Shown here: positions 9,420-21,320 of the stretch, piece after piece
How positions within the stretch are numbered: position 1 is the first letter of the stretch
How the letters are laid out: each line of letters begins with the position of its first letter
Assembly (NCBI GenBank): GCA_049999805.1
Contig: JBNGIO010005748.1
Span: 100,801-139,510, forward strand
From: Folioceros fuciformis
Lineage: Eukaryota; Anthocerotophyta; Anthocerotopsida; Anthocerotales
Direction of reading: 5' to 3'
DNA: 38,710 bases
The notes under the pieces: model-generated
Database searches by the model: none
The model's input: the letters and a program-made list of their open reading frames with translations, nothing else
Told to the model about the DNA's origin: nothing
Program-made: the position numbers and the translations under genes

Positions 9420-10667
9420 AGATCCTGGCCCCCCCCTCGGCGTCCCCTTCTTCTGGCTTCTCTTCTCTTCTCATTCTCTCTTTTCTGCTTCTCTTGGCCT
9501 CGCCTCGCATCCTCGCGTCCCTTCCCAGCGCTCGCGTCTCCCGACTTTGGCGCCAGAGAAGCCCGGCAACGCGCTCCTCCTGCGCCCGCTCTTCTCCTCT
9601 CCACTCCACTCCGCCCCAGCCCAAGCGCTTTGCAATCTGCTGCATTCCGCTCTCAGCTGCCGCTCTTTCGCTTCTCCGCTTCTCCCCGCTCGGTCTCTTC
9701 TCTGCTTCCCGCTGATTGCTCGTGTTTCTTCTGGTGCTCTGGTGCTTGAGCCTGCGCTGCCGTGCTGCTTCTGCTGCAAGCAAGCCTCCGCCCATCCCGC
9801 AATCCTCCCAGGTTACAGGCGCTGCCCAAGAGCAGAGCGTAGCGCACGCGGAGCTGGATTGGTCACGCACGGTGGCGGGAATGTGGAGCGTCGGGGCCGC
9901 TGTCCTGCAGGTGTGAAGCGGGTGGCGTACCCGAGGAAGCTCGCCTTCAAGCCTCGCCGAGTTGGTGTTGCGGTAACGGTTGAGGATTGCGCAGGCGGGC
10001 GACGGGGATAGCCAGCGACGTCGCCACAGTGACTGCTCCACAAACATCTCGTGAAATTCGCGCCACCAGGACAAGCCGTGGGATTGCGCCTCCAGGTCCT
10101 CCGACAACGCTTTGCCAAGTAATTCGAGGATTGCAGGAGCTGGAGTCAGACCGGGAGCTGCGCGCAATCACCATCTCATCCGGTAAGCCCCCGTGTCTGC
10201 CTGCAAGTGCCGCTACCTTCCTTCCTTGCGTGAATTGCCTCTACCAGTGCTTTTATCAGCCCCCGCTGAATCTGACACCCAGTTTATTGCTCCAAGCTCG
10301 CACCTGTACGGTGCGCCTCTGCTCCCTGAAACGAGGGAGGAGAGGAACAAATCCATGCACCTTGCTCGCTTACTTGCGTGCAGCTGCATGCATGTATATC
10401 GCGCTTGGCCTGCCTCTTTGCCGTGATTCAATCTTCTCCTCTCCATGAATATTCTTATGACTGTGTGTATTTGTTGGCGTGTGGAGTTGGTGAATCTCAG
10501 CCTGAGAATTTGTCCTCATCTGCCTGCATCCTGACTGCTATTGCTGTGTGCAGTGAGCTTCACGAGATTTGCTGCTGCTGCTTTGTGACACTGCCGAGCT
10601 CGCCTGGGTGGAATTGCGCGTGCCGGAGGCCGGGCGTGGGCTTAGCGTGTAGGTCCCAAGAGTCAAG
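9420..10667 (+). promoter_or_regulatory. Probable promoter/5' leader of the Munc13-like gene, with a possible leader intron
   Basis: Upstream of the ATG at 10668 is a strongly pyrimidine-rich stretch (9430-9710), as often seen near plant transcription starts. A plausible leader intron runs from a GTAAGC donor at 10183 to an acceptor at 10552-10553 (TGTGTGCAG). I see no clear TATA box. This is inferred from position and composition only. Confidence 0.35.
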
Positions 10668-13600
10668 ATGCCCCGCGATTTCAGCCGCCTCACAAGCTCG
10701 GTCCGCAAGCCCAGCGCGGACGACTGCGATCCCAAGCGGCTGCCTCTGCCATCTCAGGCGGTGGTGGACTCCACGGCGCCGACCCACTCAGCACTCCGCC
10801 TGCCATTCCACAAGTTGAGCACCAGGGGGAACGCGCAATATCCTGACACCTCCTCGGCGGACGGCCAGGCCAAGGTGCCCGTCACCAGCACCATTCGCCT
10901 GGTCCATGCCGCCTCAGGCCGGATCAGGGAGTTGAGCGTGAAGCCCGGCGTGAAGCCCCACCGCTTGGCTTTTGCCTCCAGGCCCGGCCACTCTCGGCGT
11001 TCGTCCTTGACGGAGCAGCTGACGCTGCCACCGGACGTTTGTGACATCTCCGTCGCCGACGTCACCAATATCATCATCAACAGCCAGGTGCCTGCTATTG
11101 GGACTGGGACTGGGACTGGGAATGGGAATGGGAATGGGAATGGGAATGGAAATGGAAATGTGGCCACTGCCCAATTGCATACAGATCGTGACAGCGTGCA
11201 TCATCCGGAGTACCAGGATCCCCTGCTCTGCGAGGCTGTTTTACGAACCATCTACGCTCCCAAGCGGAACGGCCAGGATTGTGTGGACACGATGATGGAT
11301 GTGGCTGCCGTCAGGGGGGTGTTCCCANNNNNNNNNNNNNNNNNNNNNNNNNNNNNNNNNNNNNNNNNNNNNNNNNNNNNNNNNNNNNNNNNNNNNNNNN
11401 NNNNNNNNNNNNNNNNNNNNNNNNNNNTTCCCAACTATGAACGACTCGGCTTTTTCTACTGTGCAGACCCGGGCTCGGAAGGTTGCGCTGTACCGGCGGG
11501 CAGGTATGTTTTAAACGCCTTGGGATTCACCACCTGCGGATGCTGTGGATGGGGATCATGGCACTGTTGCTTTCACCGCAATTTGTTGACCGGAAGACTG
11601 TGGCTTTGTGCAGAACTGGTGTGCAGACTGGACAAGATTCACCATGACGGCGACCCATTTATCAACCCGGCTCTGTTCGACGATCAGACCCATTACATGG
11701 CCTGGAAGGCAGAGGAGATTCGAGAGCTTACAAATAACATCGATTTCATGACCACTCTGCCGTCCTTCTCGGCGTCTGTGCAGGTGAATGTCATCTACGG
11801 GGATGGTCTCGGGGAACCTGGCGAATCATCATGCCGGTCCGTGCTTGGGTGCGCCAAGCCCCCTCAGCACCTTCAGGCCTACTGCACGGTTTCGTTGCTT
11901 CCAGCGAAGCCGGGTAACACCACATCTCCGGACGCCGAATCCGACAATGCGGCAGTGAGAAAACCTGCATTTCGCACCAATCCCGTGGCTTGTGGTGAGA
12001 GTGCCGAATGGAACGCCAAGTCGCCGTGGATCCCGGTTGCCAGGTAATCAGCTCCTCCCCATTTTCCTAGTCACTTAACAGAGGAGCTCGGTCGGTGAAG
12101 AGGATTCTGACGCAATTGTGAATTGTGGTGGCAGCGCGCAGGACCGGTTCCTCATTGAAGTATGGGACAAGCTGGGCGGGTCTGTCATTCGGGGAGACGG
12201 GGAAATAGCCCGTGCCCAGGTCACCACAAATTCCTTGAACCAGTTCATCAAACGGAAGAGTAATAGGAGGAACACGAGGAGAAAGGTAGTACTAGGAAGC
12301 TCCAATTCAAATGCTGCCAGTCCTCCGCACCCTGTCCATCTTACTGCGGAACCGTCTCACGCTGTTGGAAATGTGAATGCAGGTGGCTCCTTGGAGTGGA
12401 GACACGTTTCTAGGGCAAGTCGTACTGTCCTACACGCACGTCGAAGCGCAAGCCCTTCCACACGGTGGGCGCCAAGGGGATGGTCCTGCCACAAATTACC
12501 AGCTGCTGGATGACAAGGGGAGGGAGACCTCCATCACTCTCACGCTCCAGCTTTCTTGCATTTGCGAGAGGCTGTGCAGGTAGGCGTCATTCAGTCCTCC
12601 GTTTGGCACTCACAGTCTGGTCGCCACCCGGCTACGTGTGCATAACTCAAACTTTGTCCTTTTCTTCTCTGGCAGGGAAGCACCGCCAAACAGGTTGCTT
12701 TTGTCGCCTCCGGTGGATGACTTGGAGAGAGCTTACGACCTACTCCTCCGTTTGGCATACAGGCAGCTGAGGCCAGGTGCCACCCCCTTGCTGTCTTCCT
12801 TGGGTAGTTGCTCCATGTGCTTAAAACGGGGGTTTTGGGGGTGGCGTGGGAGAGGTCCTAACCGTCACTCTCACTCCTGGCCTGCAGGTGAGTTCAAGCT
12901 AAAGACTCAGTGGACGAGGATTGTCAAGGACTTCGCAACTCATTACGGCTTGCGGAAGGAGAGATGTAGTCTGGCCCTTTCCCACCTGCTGGCACGAAAG
13001 TTCAATACGGATCCCGAATATCTGCAATACCTCGTCCAGGAGTGGTCCCCAGCTTGCCAGGCTGCGAAGGACGGCAAGCTAACCAAGACGGAGCTGGCTG
13101 TTCACGGCAGTATTGTCGTGTGTACGTTCCACTTTCCAGTCCTGTTTTGGTCTCCATGCTCGGTCTGGGCTTTTCGTTGTACTAATCACACTGTTATGAC
13201 TGTGAATGTCCAGTGCTTATGAAACCTGCCGTGGATATCGTTGAAAATTTCCAGACTGTATTCCCCAAGAACCGGCCTCCAGGAGGATTGGCGAGGCTTA
13301 TTGAGCTTCTGTCACTGACTCTGCGTTGGGACCTCAATCTGGATGAAATTGTGGTTCCCCTTCGGAGCTGGGTCCAGGTGAGTAATAGATGCTCCACTAC
13401 TTTCACGCTTGCTCGCTTGATTCACACACACGCACACCGTGTGACATTAACCTGTTGTTGGGTGCGTGGCCCTGACCAGTCATTTTGCGAGAAACGGTTC
13501 CACAAATCTCTCGTGAACGACTCTCTGCAGACAGGGGAATTGAGGGATATCAGTTCCCAGTCAATCACCAGAGCGGTGCGCTTCATCCGTAACGATCTTC

Positions 13601-16600
13601 AAGAGCATGCTTCCACCTTCGTGGACGCCTTTCCGAAATCCTGCTTCCTTCCTGCCGTCACCGCCCCTGTCTACTACAAGTTGGTGAGCCTGCTTCCATC
13701 CTCTGTGCAGCATGGACGCTGGCAAGCGTGTTGGACAGAAGTTCTGAGAGCTGGTTCTCAATGTCAGGTGTCTGACTATATCAAAAGTTTTGTCGGGGCT
13801 GCCTCCGTGAAGACATTTCCTAAAGATTACGTGGTGAGTTGACACCAACGGCATCCCAGTTGCTTAGGGTTGCGGTACTCTGGATATTGGCGTGTCGCTC
13901 CTTCCAGAAACGGTTGCAGATGGGAGCTGTGCACTTCCTTGCAGGACTTGGCCAAAGAGCTGTTACTGCTCCACGAAGATATCGAAAAACTGGGAGTGCA
14001 GCTGAAGTTCGTAGACGTGCACAGCGTGTTCGAGGAACATCTTAAGCTATGGCTGGCGACGACAAAGCTTCGCATGATAGAGTAAGGCCTTCTATTTCTT
14101 GCCGTCAGGAGACTTGTTTGCGCGTGGCCTCTTTGCGTGAGATCGGTTGCACCTCAGGAATCAGATTTGGAAGAAGCTGACTTTCGAAGCTTGTTGTTGC
14201 CTGTCTGGTTCAAATCGTGCAGGTGGATAAACTCGACTGTTAGTGCGGAGAAATGGGAACCGCTCTCTCCTAAGACAAATGCTTTCTTCTCATTCTCTGT
14301 TGTTGGTAAGATCCGTCACGACTCCTTTCCTGCGTGTCTCGCGCGTTTTTCTTTTAATTTTTAATTTTCCCCCCTCAATTTCTAGATAACAATCCATTGT
14401 TGGAACTGGGCAGATATTCTTTTCATGATTGGCGAGGTTGTGGATGAATTGTCGTCTCGTCTCTTGTCCCTTCCATTTGGGGCGCAGTATCTTCCACAAG
14501 TTGAAGTCGGGATTTGTAAGGCCATCGAGACTTATGTAGGAGTCTTGGAAAAACTTTGCCAGGAAGCGCTTCCAGAAGAAATTTCAACTAAAACTCGTGG
14601 TATTCTAAGCCGGTTCAAGTCGGACGACAAAGTTCAGCCCCTGTCAATATCGAAGACTATGTGTGTCATGGTGAGCTGGGTACAGTTTGGACTGTTGTTT
14701 TTGTCTGTAGCTGCTGCTGTAGTTCTGTAGACCCCCCCAGAGCATCTTGACATGTGGAAACAAGGTCATCGCGCCATCTGGACACGTTAACAGTAACACG
14801 GTGTAGCGCTTGCTGGTCAACTTGTGCAGCTGAATGATATGCTCGCTGTTCTGGAACAAGACCGGGACTTAGAGAAACGACTGGAATCAACATGGGGAAC
14901 TGCGCTGCAAGCAGTTCCTGCAAAAGTATCTGAAGATAGCGATCCGGATTTGAATTTTCCTGACTCTGATGAGAATATTCCAGGGTAAAACCTCTTTACC
15001 CTGCTGGGGCCATCAGCCTTCCTAGTATCTGGTCGAGTCTAACGTTTGGCCTAACAGCTCGTGTGTATGTTTGTTCAGCGAGAATGTTATCCCCGGTGCT
15101 GTCAACACACATCCTCGTCCCAGTACGCAGGTCGGCCAACATTTCAAAGATCTGGATCACTATGTGCAGCAGACTTTGACGAATGTAATCGGATCAATTG
15201 TGGAAAACCTGCAGGTGAGTGCCGATTAGTTCACGTTTTTTATGGACTGCTCCTCAACTGTTTCAAGAAGTAGGTAGATCTAATCGAGGGTTGCAAATGC
15301 TCTTGCAGGGCCGTCTAATGAGTGAGCTGCAGTATGTCCTTCGTGATTTGGACTCTCATGCTGATTATGATATCGGCGACCAGTTTCTGCCTTTAACGAA
15401 ATATCTGGATGAGCATCTTTCTGTCATGAACGAAGGACTGCATCCAACTCTCTTTCGACGCGTTCTTTGGGTAGGATATCTGGTTGTCCTCCTCGTTTTC
15501 TTTTGGTGAGACACAAACTGGCATGTCCCTTGATTTTGTCGTTGGTCCTGATCACTGCCTTCATTCCGTGTCCAGGAGAGTGCACACGCGTTGATGTTTT
15601 GCATGGAAGAGTTTGCCCTGAATCGTGACGAGGATCCCACTCCGATGACTCCATCGCAGAAGATGAAAATGGAACAGTCTCTGACATTTTTCTATGACTA
15701 TTTCCACGGAGGCGGTCAGGGCCTTAGTAGCGAGGAGATGGATGAAGTTACTGGCCGCCTTCGGAAGATTCTTTTTTGCTGGGATCTCGGCACTCGTGAG
15801 CTTTGCATCTTATACTGGCAAGCCTGGGATAGGTACAACAACGTTGACACGCAAAAGAAGGCGAATTCACCGCGCGAGCCAGTTCATGGGCTCAATCCGC
15901 CGTCGGTTGGGCACGTGGAGTCTGTCAAAGTTGAGACCCAGTTACATGTGTTGGACTACTTGACGCTGCTGAGACAGAAGAATGACGACGAGGCTCGGGA
16001 TATTGTGATGCGTCAGAGCTTGATCGCCAGCAACAAGATGATACAGGTATTTGTCTGTGAGCAGAGAGCTTATATAATGACCGAACCTTGCCTGCTTGGG
16101 TGATTGCTGTGGTTAGGGGGACTCTTTCGCCCAGCAAAGGCACGTTGGTTGACATGCTACTGCTTCTCTCTGCCTTGCTTGTAGTTCATCTTTGGACTTC
16201 CGAAGGATGAAGAGATCCTCGACTCCTTCGGCTGCAGGTATGTCTCGATGCTGTTGATGCAGCTGCATCCTTAGCACCATGACAAGTATCTGTCGTGCCG
16301 GTATGACTGATCTGTGACCATCGGTCTTCTGGTGACAGGAATTCAAGGAAGGCCAAAGGCACTTTGTATGTGACAGCACGGCATTTGTGTTTTGCCGGTA
16401 CAAGCACGGCCGCAGCGGATGACAGGAATGTATTTCTGCTTCCCTTTGATCGGATACTGCGACTTTCGGTTGTCGGAAACTCCTCTATCTCAATTGTTGC
16501 TCTAAACAACCGGGTGACGAAGGTCACAAAACTTAAGGACTGCAACGATGTCTGCCGAATTATCTACAAACAGGTTAGAAAGGATCACTACGGCTGTCCT

Positions 16601-17399
16601 ATTGGGTGTTTCAGGCTGCCAGGTCTTATGTCCTGTTTCTACAGGTTGTTGGCACGGGAACTCATTTGGACAGATACATGGCTTCAACGTGGCTCACAGG
16701 TACGCTCCACTGCTCGCGCTAACGTGATCTATATTTAGCAATGTACGCCAACTTCATGAGGTTTCCAGCTGAACGGTGCAACGTAATTGTGAGATCCAGC
16801 AAATTCTGGTTCGAAGGAGCGCCCAGTGTCCAAGCAGCCGAGCGAATCGAAAGCGTCAGCGGCTCCTTCACGTACTCCATCAACCCAATCTGAAGACTCG
16901 GGTGTCGAAAACGTCGATTTGGGACAGCATGTCAGTTTTCTGCCTACTTTTGAAACCTTGCTACAACTTGTTCACCTTCCCTTTCTGCACTTGTTGAGAA
17001 GAGGCAAAGTGTATTTACTCGTCGTGTTACTGCTACTCCGTCTGGTGGCATACATGTTGATCTGTACTTATCTGGTTCTCGAGTCCTGGAAGCATCTTAC
17101 TGCGGGGAGCAATTGCATCCTTGTGACGTTTGACTTACACATCATAAACCCATGTCATCTGCAATGACTTTGCAGCTAGTTTGCAAACGTGTGCACTCTG
17201 GGATAGGAATGCTGCTACTGCAAATGCCATCACCACAGGGGCCTAACAGACAAATCTCTGTGGGAACGAATCTGTGCAGGAGAAGTCCGTGAATAGCGAC
17301 GATGACGAGCCAGCCAGAGATAGCATGGAGCTGGAACTGACGAGGGTACTTCGGGCGCAGATCCGGAAATTAATCCGACGTGAAAGAGGCAAACTCTGA
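10668..17399 (+). CDS. Munc13/BAIAP3-like protein with C2, MHD1, MHD2 and GRAM domains
   Basis: Exons that join in frame: 10668-11503 (with the N gap), 11614-12043, 12135-12285, 12383-12579, 12676-12776, 12888-13121, 13214-13377, 13480-13833, 13945-14081, 14223-14305, 14414-14670, 14830-14984, 15079-15214, 15309-15470, 15576-16046, 16185-16237, 16339-16573, 16645-16699, 16800 to about 16931, and 17280-17399 (TGA). The product is about 1,450 residues. A C2 domain spans roughly 11776-12579 (VQVNVIYGDGL, DRFLIEVWDKLGG, DTFLGQVVLSY). MHD1 lies in the 13945-14670 exons (EWINSTVSAEKWEPLSPKT). MHD2 lies in 15309-16046 (LTKYLDEHLSVMNEGLHPTL, FFYDYFHGGGQGLSSEEMDE). A GRAM domain lies in 16185-16573 (FGLPKDEEILDSFG, GTLYVTARHLCFAG). 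Family members prime SNARE-dependent vesicle fusion; GRAM suggests lipid binding at membranes. The splice between about 16931 and 17280 is unresolved; an unspliced read would encode a hydrophobic tail. Confidence 0.85.
11098..11162 (+). repeat. Coding hexanucleotide microsatellite encoding Gly-Thr/Gly-Asn repeats
   Basis: About three GGGACT, five GGGAAT and two GGAAAT units lie in frame in exon 1 of the Munc13-like gene and encode a (GT)3(GN)7 dipeptide tract. It belongs to the same kind of G-rich hexamer as the intergenic tracts to the left. Confidence 0.9.
11328..11427. other. Assembly gap (100 N)
   Basis: Exactly 100 N, the usual placeholder for unknown gap size. The six bases before it (11322-11327) and after it (11428-11433) are both TTCCCA, and overlapping them keeps the exon open in frame into the segment ending at donor 11504. 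Confidence 0.95.
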
Positions 17400-17770
17400 A
17401 GGAGAGCACCACGGATTCGGACATCACCCCCCGGTCCACAATCTTCGGGCATTGCTGATTTTGTTCCTGGTGAGCATTGCTGATTCTGTTCTCGTGAACA
17501 GAGTGGTCGGGTAAAAATTTTGCACAACTTATGCAAGTCTAGGCTTGAGCCTCACTTGCGGAACAGTGGGTTTGGTTGGGGACCTGCTCAAAAACATTCT
17601 TTGTGTACTTTGATACACTCAGGCCGCCCATTGATTTATGTCGAAGTAGTGCGGAAAGTCATCAGTTAGTTTGGACCATATCCCGTCGTCGTGGGAGACA
17701 TACGAAAAGCGGCAATAATTTTGGCTCTAGCGGACAGTACATTTCAACCTGGTGGCGCAGCATATTACTG

Positions 17771-18570
17771 TCAATCTCTTCTGCCTTGCTGTGTTTGCCT
17801 CGAAGCTTGCTCCGACTCGAAGTGCTTTCGCATCGCCTTAGGCAAGTGAACAGGGAGTAGAAAACCGAAGAGATTGAAGCTCCAAAATATCATATTGGCA
17901 ACAGCAAGCATCTGCCCAAACCTAATCCACGGTCCTCCTGATGGCGCGAGCTGGCGACCCCCGGGTTCCTGCTGCAGGCCTCCCGCCTCCTCGGCGACAC
18001 AAGACCTTATCCAAGTTGAGATTGAACCCAACCTCCATGCGTTGTAAGAAATAGGGACAAGACAACGAGTGATGACTGAAGCCTTGTTCGTGTTGGAAAA
18101 GACCTCTGTTAGCACCTGGCATGAGAGCAAGAAGAGATGGGGTGCTGCTGCCCGTATCGCGTTCTGATCCCCTTGACCAAATGCAGCAATGATGTACACC
18201 AGCGGCAACAGAAGCCCCAACACAGCTCCGAGTGTGATATACTTGCCGAACCATAGACTACCTGCAAATACGGCAAGGCTTTGAGCAACAACGAGCACGA
18301 AGGTCATACAACGGCAGGACGCTAAAACTTACTCTTGTAGAAGCTGGAGGGCGGCTCAGCGGTGACCGGGGGAAATGCCACCTTGTTGAACAACCAAATG
18401 TATGCAGAAGTCAAGAACACAAAACCAACATCTCCCCCCGAGACCAGACCACAAGCAGCAAGCAGAACCGTCAGTAGAAGCAGTAGGACGTGCAACCGGG
18501 ACAGCCGGCCTACGAAATTCGGCGGCCGTGACTTCGCGGTGGCGCCGTGAGAAGGCCCGCTTGGACCCAT
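17771..18570 (-). CDS. Plant multi-pass membrane protein, DUF7733-like (tentative)
   Basis: Two exons, 18570-18333 and 18261-17771, are separated by a 71-bp intron (donor GTAAGT, acceptor TTTGCAG) and joined through a split Ser codon. They encode 242 residues. Hydrophobic segments lie near residues 26-43, 48-64, 86-107 and 197-218, with a further hydrophobic patch at 120-131. The stretches APHLFLLSCQVLTEVFS and FGQMLAVANMIFWSFNLFGF resemble a conserved plant membrane family that I recall as DUF7733 (for example At1g32160-like proteins); this assignment is from memory. Function unknown. The N-terminus is Ser/Pro-rich without an obvious signal peptide. It converges with the Munc13-like gene, with about 370 bp between stop codons. 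Confidence 0.8.
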
Positions 18571-19189
18571 TCTTCCCAGGCGTCAAGGCGAGCTGACAAT
18601 AGGATCTCGGATGAAGCGGACACCCGGGTACAATAATTCGTGACCACACGACTCCATGATATCCGCGTGAAACATATCCAAACTTCGCCACACCCAATGG
18701 CTGCGTTGTGCCGTAAGAGATCCTGATTTGAACACCCAATCCCAACAACTGGGCGACGCGATTTCTCGTGTTGCAAAGGTATAGACGCAGTTTCCCATCT
18801 CTGTCGAAACGACAGTCTGTGTTTCACGCAACAAGCGCACTTGTACCACATCAGCAGTCCTTTTCCACGCCCTAAGTGTAGCACTAAATCTGCAATAAGC
18901 ACGCACACGTTGTAAGATCACCATTCCTACTTCCGACCCTTCACGGTTAGTGGACGAATTAACGGCAAACTATAAACCCCATTCAACGAGTTGTCCATGC
19001 GTTTTCGTTTTTGTGTCCTGGGGTGGGAATCAGGGTGTCATTTTGAGCGAGTACTATCTCAGTCCCCGAGGCCACCTAGCCTGGCTACGCTCGGTCGCGG
19101 AGCAGGGACCATGTCTTTTTCCACCTTTGGTCACTAAATATAATAAATATTAAATAAATCGTTTATAAATAATAATATAAAAATACAAA
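18571..19189. other. Intergenic, upstream of the membrane-protein gene
   Basis: Likely contains the promoter and 5' leader of the minus-strand gene at 17771-18570. No further gene seen. From about 19130 the sequence turns very AT-rich, marking the start of the transposon block. Confidence 0.5.
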
Positions 19190-20238
19190 TTTCTAGTATA
19201 TTGTCCCCAGGCTGGTCTTTCTCAGCTTTAAAAATACCATGCCAATCTTTCTCCTTTAGAGGCCGACCATCTATAGATATACTCATCAATGCATCAAGGA
19301 TCAGAATATTAGGATTAGTTCACATGTTATTCATCACAAAGTTTTGTTTAGAAAATCACCACTCACATCTAGCAGTACTATAAGGTATGACGAAACATAA
19401 TTTTCAAAGACGATTTTCAAAGACGTACTAGTATTACCCACTCTCGAGTTATTGAGTATATTTTGTAAGAGTTGTTGAGTATATTTTGTAAGCTGCTAAC
19501 ATAATCAATCTTGCATAAGAAGACTTCAAGGTAGACACAAATGTTAGCAACTCAGCTTGACACACCTCGTCAACTACAAAAGGATTGACAACACTAGTAT
19601 TTGCATCCAAAGAGTTAGCTCTAAACCTTTTCAACAATATCCCTAACAAACTATTAACTAACTACATAAGTTCCTCTATATCTTTAGGATAAAATTCGGG
19701 ACTGAATAAACGACAAGCATGCAATACACAAAGATAAGGAAACTTGTTATTCAATGCTTCAACAACAACTAAAGCATATTTTCATATTTATTAGTACTAG
19801 TAATACAAGAACTTAGCTCGCTTTCAGAGTAGTCAGATATTACAAAACCCTCGTACACTCTATAACTTTTTTTCAAGTTTTCAATGAAAGAGAAAAGCTT
19901 TCTGCTTCATATATTTGCTTCAAACATATTATTGGCTTGTTCAACAATAGAATCTATGACGGGAGCTATACTAATTGGCTTCAGATAATCATGTCGAAAG
20001 TTAATATTCAAGGAATTAAGGACCTCTAAAATATCTAATAAAAAGTGAAATGAAAACAAGGTCTTAGTAGTTAGTAAAGCTTGGAAGACAGTCTTCTCTT
20101 ACAAAGAAGAAGAACTACTTGGACCCTTATTGGCTTTTGGCCAATTTAGGCTCTCATCCTCTTGAACATATTTAAGTAAAACTAGTAATAGACAAACTAT
20201 TCTACTCATGGCTTGACCTCTAAACAACTAATAAACGT
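19190..20238 (-). pseudogene. hAT-like transposase, C-terminal part (broken)
   Basis: On the minus strand, frames interrupted by stops and shifts read as the C-terminal region of an hAT-type transposase of the zinc-finger-862/C17orf113-like group. From 20238 leftwards these include LFRGQAMSRIVCLLLVLLKY, LLDILEVLNSLNINFRHDYL, VVEALNNKFPYLCVLHACRL and the typical hAT C-terminal dimerisation pattern FSKQNF followed by ILDALMSISIDGRPLKEKDW near 19230-19310. At 20238 it stops abruptly against a copia LTR. The missing middle of the protein is at 23267-23855 and the N-terminal zinc finger at 27356-27700. A 24-bp tandem duplication (GAGTTATTGAGTATATTTTG type) lies at about 19445-19492. Confidence 0.75.
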
Positions 20239-20462
20239 TATTAAGATATATTATTATTATATATCATAGCAACTCTAACTAGCTACCCATCCAACTATAA
20301 ACCATTATTGGTTTAAGTTTGAATTAGGGTTTGTTCACTAAAATGGTTACAAAACTTTTTTTGTATTTTAACACCCTTCTTCTTGATATGAACTATCTTC
20401 TTGTGTGTGCTCTTTGCATTTTTTAGGCCATGCCTCATGGTCACGCTCTTGCGAATTTATTA
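20239..20462 (+). repeat. Copia-1 5' LTR (~224 bp)
   Basis: It is an inverted-orientation near-match to 23856-24082. The homology starts at TATTAAGATATATTA and ends at TTATTA just before the primer-binding site, which fixes its borders. It contains the TA-rich stretch and the AGGCCATGCCTCATGGTCAC segment shared with the other copy. Confidence 0.85.
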
Positions 20463-20474
20463 TGGTATCAGAGC
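20463..20474 (+). other. Primer-binding site for initiator Met-tRNA
   Basis: TGGTATCAGAGC directly follows the LTR end. This is the standard complement to the 3' end of initiator methionine tRNA in plant copia elements and confirms the plus orientation of this half. Confidence 0.9.
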
Positions 20475-21320
20475 AGAGTTTTGATACTAATTCTAATCAC
20501 ATATTAGAAAAGGCGTAGAAGAGATGGATGCACTTTACTATTTTATTGCAAGGGCAATCTGCAATGTTTGCAGTTATTGCACCTGTTCAGATTTGCATCC
20601 TCTCCTTTTTCAAATATTACAATTTTGCTGAAACACAAATTGTTTCAGGACGCCATGACAAGGAATTTCAACAGCATATATTGCAAATGTAGTCACCAAC
20701 AGCCATTTTCAAGTCTTGCTGGAAATTGCAATAACCATAATCAATTTGCACCTTGTTGGCCAGCGCCTCCATTTTTCTGTCCTGGGCACATCCCTCTACA
20801 GCACAATTATCAGTCAAAGCCAAAGCAAAGATAAGATCTCTACTCTATCTCAAAGAAGCTTACACCAATTCAATATGAAATCTAGGTCTTAGGTGAAGAG
20901 GTACACGAACAACAACGCAAAGCCAAAATAGAAAATATATTGATGAAGAAATAGATAGGTCAATTAGAGAAAAAATTCCATCAACTAGCCACACAATTTT
21001 AGGCCCTCGCCTCAGGCACACACACAAATTTGCCTAAATCCACACCTGAATTTTCAGCAACAGACCCAGTTGTTTCCTTCATTTGCAATATGCCATCTTC
21101 ACCCAAAGTTTCTAATATGACATATCGCCCATTACCAGAACCAACCAATTTGAGTTCATACAAACCTCTCCCCAAACCTATAGAGTGTGCACTTGCAGGA
21201 ATAGCCTCACTCTTCAAGAGCTCTTCTACCATCTTGTAAGATTGCGGGTCGTGAACCTCGATAGGTAGAACCTGTAGAATTAGCACACACCTCTAGCACA
21301 TTAGCATTGGTTATCACACC
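20475..21320 (+). other. Copia-1 untranslated leader
   Basis: About 850 bp between the primer-binding site and gag, long for a copia leader. Only short frames are seen and none is recognised. The minus frame 20999-21286 is open for 95 codons, but it lies antisense in a retroelement leader and is not counted as a gene. Confidence 0.5.

Larger units (their letters stand above)
4478..9420. other. Intergenic region without a convincing gene
   Basis: No exon chain with protein-like sequence was found in about 4.9 kb. The open frames present are short or of low-complexity composition (Cys/Pro/His or Arg/Ala runs from microsatellites). The region holds several short G-rich tandem repeats, listed separately. 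Around 8300-8560 there is an AT-richer patch with degenerate repeats, and a short minus frame there (8319-8516) could be a transposon relic. The part near 4.5-5.4 kb may include promoter and 5' leader of the minus-strand gene to its left. Confidence 0.5.

Noticed and set aside
9055-10167. 370-codon minus frame antisense to the Munc13-like leader
   Set aside because: Arg/Glu/Ala-rich low-complexity translation of a pyrimidine-rich leader; no domain and better explained as a compositional artefact.
20999-21286. Minus-strand 95-codon frame with a GLYELK-type stretch recalling RelE/HigB toxins
   Set aside because: It lies antisense in the copia-1 leader, has no promoter or partner, and the similarity is a short motif only.
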